Of a DNA stretch of 9,670 bases, positions 6,892 to 9,670 are shown piece by piece. The notes beneath the pieces were generated by a model, which saw nothing but the letters and a program-made list of their open reading frames with translations, was not told the DNA's origin and searched no databases. Source of the stretch: Cyanothece sp. UBA12306 (GTDB taxonomy: Bacteria > Cyanobacteriota > Cyanobacteriia > Cyanobacteriales > Microcystaceae); the NCBI GenBank assembly GCA_003448685.1, contig DLXW01000339.1, positions 10,376 through 20,045 on the forward strand, written 5' to 3'. Position numbers and translations under genes: made by a program. Every line of letters starts with the position of its first letter. The stretch's first letter is position 1.

Positions 6892-7941
6892 GTGTCTAAG
6901 TTTGATAGTAATCGAGATCCTTGGTTGGCTGTTAATCTCTCCATGTTTTTTCCAGGAATCGGTCAGTTTTATGGGGGTAATTTTGGGAGAGGAATTGTTT
7001 TTTTAGTTGGGCAAGCTTGTTTGTTAACAATGGGTTTTTGGCATATTTTTGCCACCCCTGGTAATACGGTAAACGGATTTATCTATCTTTCAATTGCTAC
7101 TGTTGTTTATCTTGTTAATATTCTCGATTCCCATCTTAGCATTTACTATAAATATCGAGAAAAAATCTTAGAAAAAATCCCCAGAAAACGCAAAAATCCC
7201 TGGTTTGCTGTTTTTGTTTCTCGTATCTTACCTGGTTTAGGTCATCTTTATTTGCAAAAACCGATCATCGGTTTAATTTTATTAACTTTCACCCTGGTTT
7301 TTCTCAAGCTAGATGATTTTTTTGTCCCATTATTAATAGTTGTCCCAACTGTAAGTGCGATCGCCACTTATCATAGTTATTTGATTTTTCCCCGTCATCA
7401 TGGAAATTTTCAACGTTCTATTATCTCCTTGATGGCAGGTTTAGTTTTTTTTGTTAGTTTAATCGGTAATTATTTACCCCTATTAATAGAACAAAAATTT
7501 GATAAATTTATTATTCCTAGTGAATCAATGAAACCTAGCTTACAAATTGGCGATATGGTTTTAGTTACTGAATCAACCAATTATGTGCCGCAAAGGGGTG
7601 ATATTGTGGTTTTTACAGCCTCAGAAGCAATTAAGGCTCAAGATCCTGAACCCTCTGATTACTATATTAAAAGAGTTATCGGTAAGCCAGGAGAAATTTT
7701 TGAAATTAATAACGGAAAAGTTTATATTAATAATCGTCCTCTTAATGAACCTTATATCGCCGAACCTCCCCAATATCGTCTGAATGCCGAAGTTATCCCA
7801 AATAGTTCTTATTTAGTATTAGGAGATAACCGCAATAATAGCTTTGACTCACACTTTTGGGGATTCTTGCCTAAAAAAAATATCGTGGGTAAAGCTTATA
7901 AAATTTGTTGGCCTCCCGATCGCATTCAACCATTGGAATAA
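6892..7941 (+). CDS. lepB: Signal peptidase I with duplicated N-terminal membrane module
   Basis: The C-terminal half is a complete type I leader peptidase, which removes signal peptides from exported proteins on the outer face of the membrane. It carries PSESMKPSLQIGD with nucleophile Ser212, RGDIVVF, YYIKRVIGKPGE with the general base Lys260, and LGDNRNNSFDSHFWG. The N-terminal ~200 residues are unusual: a DPW...FFPGIGQFYGG segment (9-27) is echoed by NPW...ILPGLGHLYL (102-120), each followed by hydrophobic helices, giving about five membrane segments, the last at about 178-199 just before the catalytic domain. The two copies are offset by 93 residues and recall TM2/DUF5683-like modules. 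At 349 residues it is much longer than a typical cyanobacterial LepB (about 190-220). The GTG start at 6892 is chosen because an in-frame stop lies at 6880-6882. It contains one HIP1 site. LarB follows after 20 bp. Confidence 0.9.
   Translation: MSKFDSNRDPWLAVNLSMFFPGIGQFYGGNFGRGIVFLVGQACLLTMGFWHIFATPGNTVNGFIYLSIATVVYLVNILDSHLSIYYKYREKILEKIPRKRKNPWFAVFVSRILPGLGHLYLQKPIIGLILLTFTLVFLKLDDFFVPLLIVVPTVSAIATYHSYLIFPRHHGNFQRSIISLMAGLVFFVSLIGNYLPLLIEQKFDKFIIPSESMKPSLQIGDMVLVTESTNYVPQRGDIVVFTASEAIKAQDPEPSDYYIKRVIGKPGEIFEINNGKVYINNRPLNEPYIAEPPQYRLNAEVIPNSSYLVLGDNRNNSFDSHFWGFLPKKNIVGKAYKICWPPDRIQPLE
7357..7364. repeat. HIP1 octamer GCGATCGC
   Basis: Perfect HIP1 palindrome in the membrane-domain part of lepB. 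Confidence 0.85.
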
Positions 7942-7961
7942 TTTAGATACTTAATAGTTAA

Positions 7962-8738
7962 ATGAACCCAGATTTACTTCAATCCCTTCTAAGAGAGATC
8001 GCACAAGGAGAAATTAGTCCTGAAAAAGCTTTAGAAAGACTCAAAAATTTTAGTTTTGAATCCGTCGAAGATTTTGCCAAAATTGACCATCATCGTCACC
8101 TCAGAACAGGATTTCCTGAAGTGATTTGGGGACCTGGTAAAACCCCCGAACAAATAGTCCAAATTATCCAGGTAATGGCCTCTCGTTCCCCCGTAGTAAT
8201 GGCGACTCGCATCGATCCCTCAGTCGCCGAACAACTTCAAGAGCAACTACCAAACCTAATTTATTATTCTATGGCTCGTATTTGCGCCTTGAAGACAGGA
8301 GAAATTCCTCTAATGAAGTCGGGGAATATTTCCATTTTGACCGCCGGAACAGCAGATTTACCCGTGGCCGAAGAAGCCGCAATTACAGCTGAATTATCAG
8401 GTTTTTCCATACAACGTCTTTGGGATGTAGGGGTAGCTGGTATTCATCGGTTGTTAAGTCACCGCGAATTAATTGCCCAAGCTGATGTTTTGATAGTGGT
8501 AGCTGGAATGGAAGGAGCTTTACCTAGTGTGGTAGCTGGAATGGTCGATTGTCCAGTGATTGCAGTTCCTACCAGTGTGGGTTATGGAGCGAGTTTTGGG
8601 GGAATAGCTGCTTTATTAACCATGCTCAATTCTTGTGCGGCCGGTATTGGAGTTGTTAATATTGATAATGGTTTTGGAGCAGCGATTCTAGCTGGACAAA
8701 TTCTGCGCACCGCAAAACGGTTAAACCAAAAAAACTAA
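7962..8738 (+). CDS. larB: LarB, nickel pincer cofactor biosynthesis protein
   Basis: The 258 residues match LarB along their length. An N-terminal helical part (about 1-60) has the typical GEISPEKALERL and the DHHRHLRTGFPEVIWG segment. A PurE-like (AIR carboxylase) domain then carries TAGTADLPVAEEA, WDVGVAGIHRLL, VVAGMEGALPSVVAG, VPTSVGYGASFGG and VVNIDNGFGAA. From work on the family, LarB carboxylates the pyridinium ring of nicotinic acid adenine dinucleotide and hydrolyses it to the dicarboxylated mononucleotide, the first step to the nickel-pincer cofactor of lactate racemase and related enzymes. Cys225 in LNSCAAG lies where the family has its substrate-binding cysteine. The partners LarC and LarE and a LarA enzyme are not in the window. 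The gene begins 20 bp after lepB, so they probably share a transcript, though no functional link is evident. There is no clear Shine-Dalgarno sequence. Length is normal. Confidence 0.92.
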   Translation: MNPDLLQSLLREIAQGEISPEKALERLKNFSFESVEDFAKIDHHRHLRTGFPEVIWGPGKTPEQIVQIIQVMASRSPVVMATRIDPSVAEQLQEQLPNLIYYSMARICALKTGEIPLMKSGNISILTAGTADLPVAEEAAITAELSGFSIQRLWDVGVAGIHRLLSHRELIAQADVLIVVAGMEGALPSVVAGMVDCPVIAVPTSVGYGASFGGIAALLTMLNSCAAGIGVVNIDNGFGAAILAGQILRTAKRLNQKN

Positions 8739-8798
8739 GGTTAAATCAGTTAAAATCTAAGTAAAGAAGATTTTGATTGAGTCAAAAGGATAAAAAAT

Positions 8799-9170
8799 AT
8801 GGCAGATCTCGGTAATCTAGTTCAAAAAGCATTTTATCTTGGGGTAGGATTAGCTGCTTATGGGGTAGAAAAGGCAGAAGTTGGACTACAAGAGTTAAAG
8901 GAAAAAGCACAGAAACTGGCTGATGAAATGGTAGCTCGTGGGGAAATGAATGCTGAAGAAGCGCGTAAATATGTTGATGATTTAATTCAACAAGCACAAC
9001 AAAATCCCAAGGAAACCCCTAAATCTTCTGAAGACAAGGAACCTCGCTTAATTGAAATTATCTCAGAAGATGAAGAAGAATCCAAAAGTTCCCCAACTCA
9101 GGATGTCGATCAACTACGCCAAGAGGTAGAATCTTTACAGGAGGAATTACGACGCTTAAAGCGTGAATAA
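8799..9170 (+). CDS. Small phasin-like coiled-coil protein
   Basis: The 123-residue protein has three parts. An N-terminal stretch, LGNLVQKAFYLGVGLAAYG (4-22), is amphipathic to hydrophobic. It runs into a long charged helix (about 23-68) rich in Lys, Glu and Ala, with GEMNAEEARKYVDDL. This resembles the phasin / PHA-granule regulator-like proteins annotated in many cyanobacteria. An acidic, Ser/Pro-rich linker (about 69-100) follows. The end (about 101-123, LRQEVESLQEELRRL) has leucines at heptad spacing and should form a coiled coil, probably for oligomerisation. A role at polyhydroxyalkanoate granules or another surface is possible, but no PHA synthase gene is nearby, so the function remains open. 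The start is well supported: AAGGA (8786-8790) lies eight bases before the ATG, the best Shine-Dalgarno on the right arm. Confidence 0.8.
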   Translation: MADLGNLVQKAFYLGVGLAAYGVEKAEVGLQELKEKAQKLADEMVARGEMNAEEARKYVDDLIQQAQQNPKETPKSSEDKEPRLIEIISEDEEESKSSPTQDVDQLRQEVESLQEELRRLKRE

Positions 9171-9215
9171 GTTATTGCTTATTTTCAATCTATTTACAAG
9201 ATTAACTCATTTCCT

Positions 9216-9605
9216 ATGGAAGACTGGCAAAAAGAGTTGATGGAATGGCTAGAGACAGTAACAATAGGGTTTGAAGACTTCTTTGAGGAAGTCGGTCAAA
9301 CTGTTGAAGATATTGCCCTAGAAATTGAGGAAGATTTTGTTGTCAATGTTGAGATATTTTTCGAGGATATTTTAGATCAAATTATCGATCTTCCTAGTGT
9401 AGATAACGTCAATATTTCATCAGATTTTATGGGAGATAATGAGGACGTTTTTTCCCCTAAAATTAAGCCAACCTCTAACATTCATCCTGCTTGTATCGGT
9501 TGTCGTCACTATCATGGTCGGGTTTATAATAATAGTCTATTAGTCTGTGGGATGCACCCTTATGGTTGGGATGACAAAAATTGTCCCGATTGGGAAAATC
9601 AATGA
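9216..9605 (+). CDS. Small acidic protein with C-terminal four-cysteine module, function unknown
   Basis: I do not recognise an assigned function. Residues 1 to about 60 are strongly acidic and amphipathic, with repeated Glu/Asp-Phe pairs such as FEDFFEEVG and IFFEDILDQI, and probably form helices. A variable linker (about 61-88) leads to a compact C-terminal module with Cys93, Cys96, Cys111 and Cys123: ACIGCRHYHG, LLVCGMHPYGW and NCPDWE. The CxxC-x14-C-x11-C spacing with nearby histidines suggests a zinc or iron-sulfur site, or disulfides. The module looks like the short cysteine-containing tails of small conserved cyanobacterial proteins, though I cannot name the family. It begins 45 bp after the phasin-like gene on the same strand, so the two may be co-transcribed. 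The ATG has no Shine-Dalgarno sequence and is preceded by TTCCT. The complete, ordered C-terminal module argues that the gene is real and intact. Confidence 0.78.
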   Translation: MEDWQKELMEWLETVTIGFEDFFEEVGQTVEDIALEIEEDFVVNVEIFFEDILDQIIDLPSVDNVNISSDFMGDNEDVFSPKIKPTSNIHPACIGCRHYHGRVYNNSLLVCGMHPYGWDDKNCPDWENQ

Positions 9606-9670
9606 ACGGCTTGGTTTTTATTATTATATTACACTAAAAATCAGGGGAAGCCTCATCCGGGATTACCCCC

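Noticed and set aside
9634..9670. Possible 3' end of a leftward gene entering from the right edge, with TAG at 9636-9634
   Set aside because: Only 12 codons are visible and another frame also ends nearby; nothing supports a gene over intergenic DNA.
9641..9670. GGGG...CCCC inverted pairing at the right edge
   Set aside because: The stem is short and interrupted, and the window ends before any T-run could be seen.

Overview
The window looks like chromosomal DNA from a unicellular cyanobacterium. Intergenic DNA is AT-rich. There are four copies of the cyanobacterial octamer palindrome GCGATCGC (HIP1), where chance predicts well under one. Several proteins have a typical cyanobacterial form: a short ScpA, a CobA-HemD fusion, a signal peptidase I with an extra membrane domain, an Uma2 (DUF820) protein and a stand-alone LarB. 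The style suggests a Crocosphaera/Cyanothece/Gloeothece/Microcystis-like lineage, but the genus cannot be fixed from this sequence alone.

Layout. The left part (1-4005) is read leftward. In transcription order it holds scpA (chromosome segregation), a sugar-nucleotide pyrophosphorylase of the mannose-1-phosphate guanylyltransferase type, and a glycogen branching enzyme homologue that runs off the left edge. The branching enzyme has no stop codon inside the window, so it is easy to miss: its frame is open from 1633 to base 1. A 322-bp divergent intergenic region (4006-4327) separates this arm from seven genes read rightward: a 77-residue unknown protein, cobA-hemD (uroporphyrinogen III synthesis and methylation toward siroheme or cobalamin), an Uma2 protein, a signal peptidase I fused to a duplicated membrane domain, larB, a small phasin-like coiled-coil protein, and a small acidic protein with a four-cysteine C-terminus.

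Themes. Most genes are housekeeping: glycogen and sugar-nucleotide metabolism, tetrapyrrole supply, protein export and chromosome segregation. No phage, IS element, CRISPR array, RNA gene or defence island was recognised. The points most worth a second look are: (1) a perfect GTA-N8-TAC box with a suitably spaced TAN3T element upstream of the 77-aa/cobA-hemD pair, suggesting NtcA (nitrogen) control of siroheme supply; (2) the uncharacterised 77-aa protein coupled to cobA-hemD; (3) a branching enzyme that keeps the catalytic triad but lacks the usual region-I histidine; (4) a signal peptidase with two copies of a PW...PG-G-hydrophobic module at its N-terminus; and (5) a small acidic protein ending in a CxxC...C...C module.
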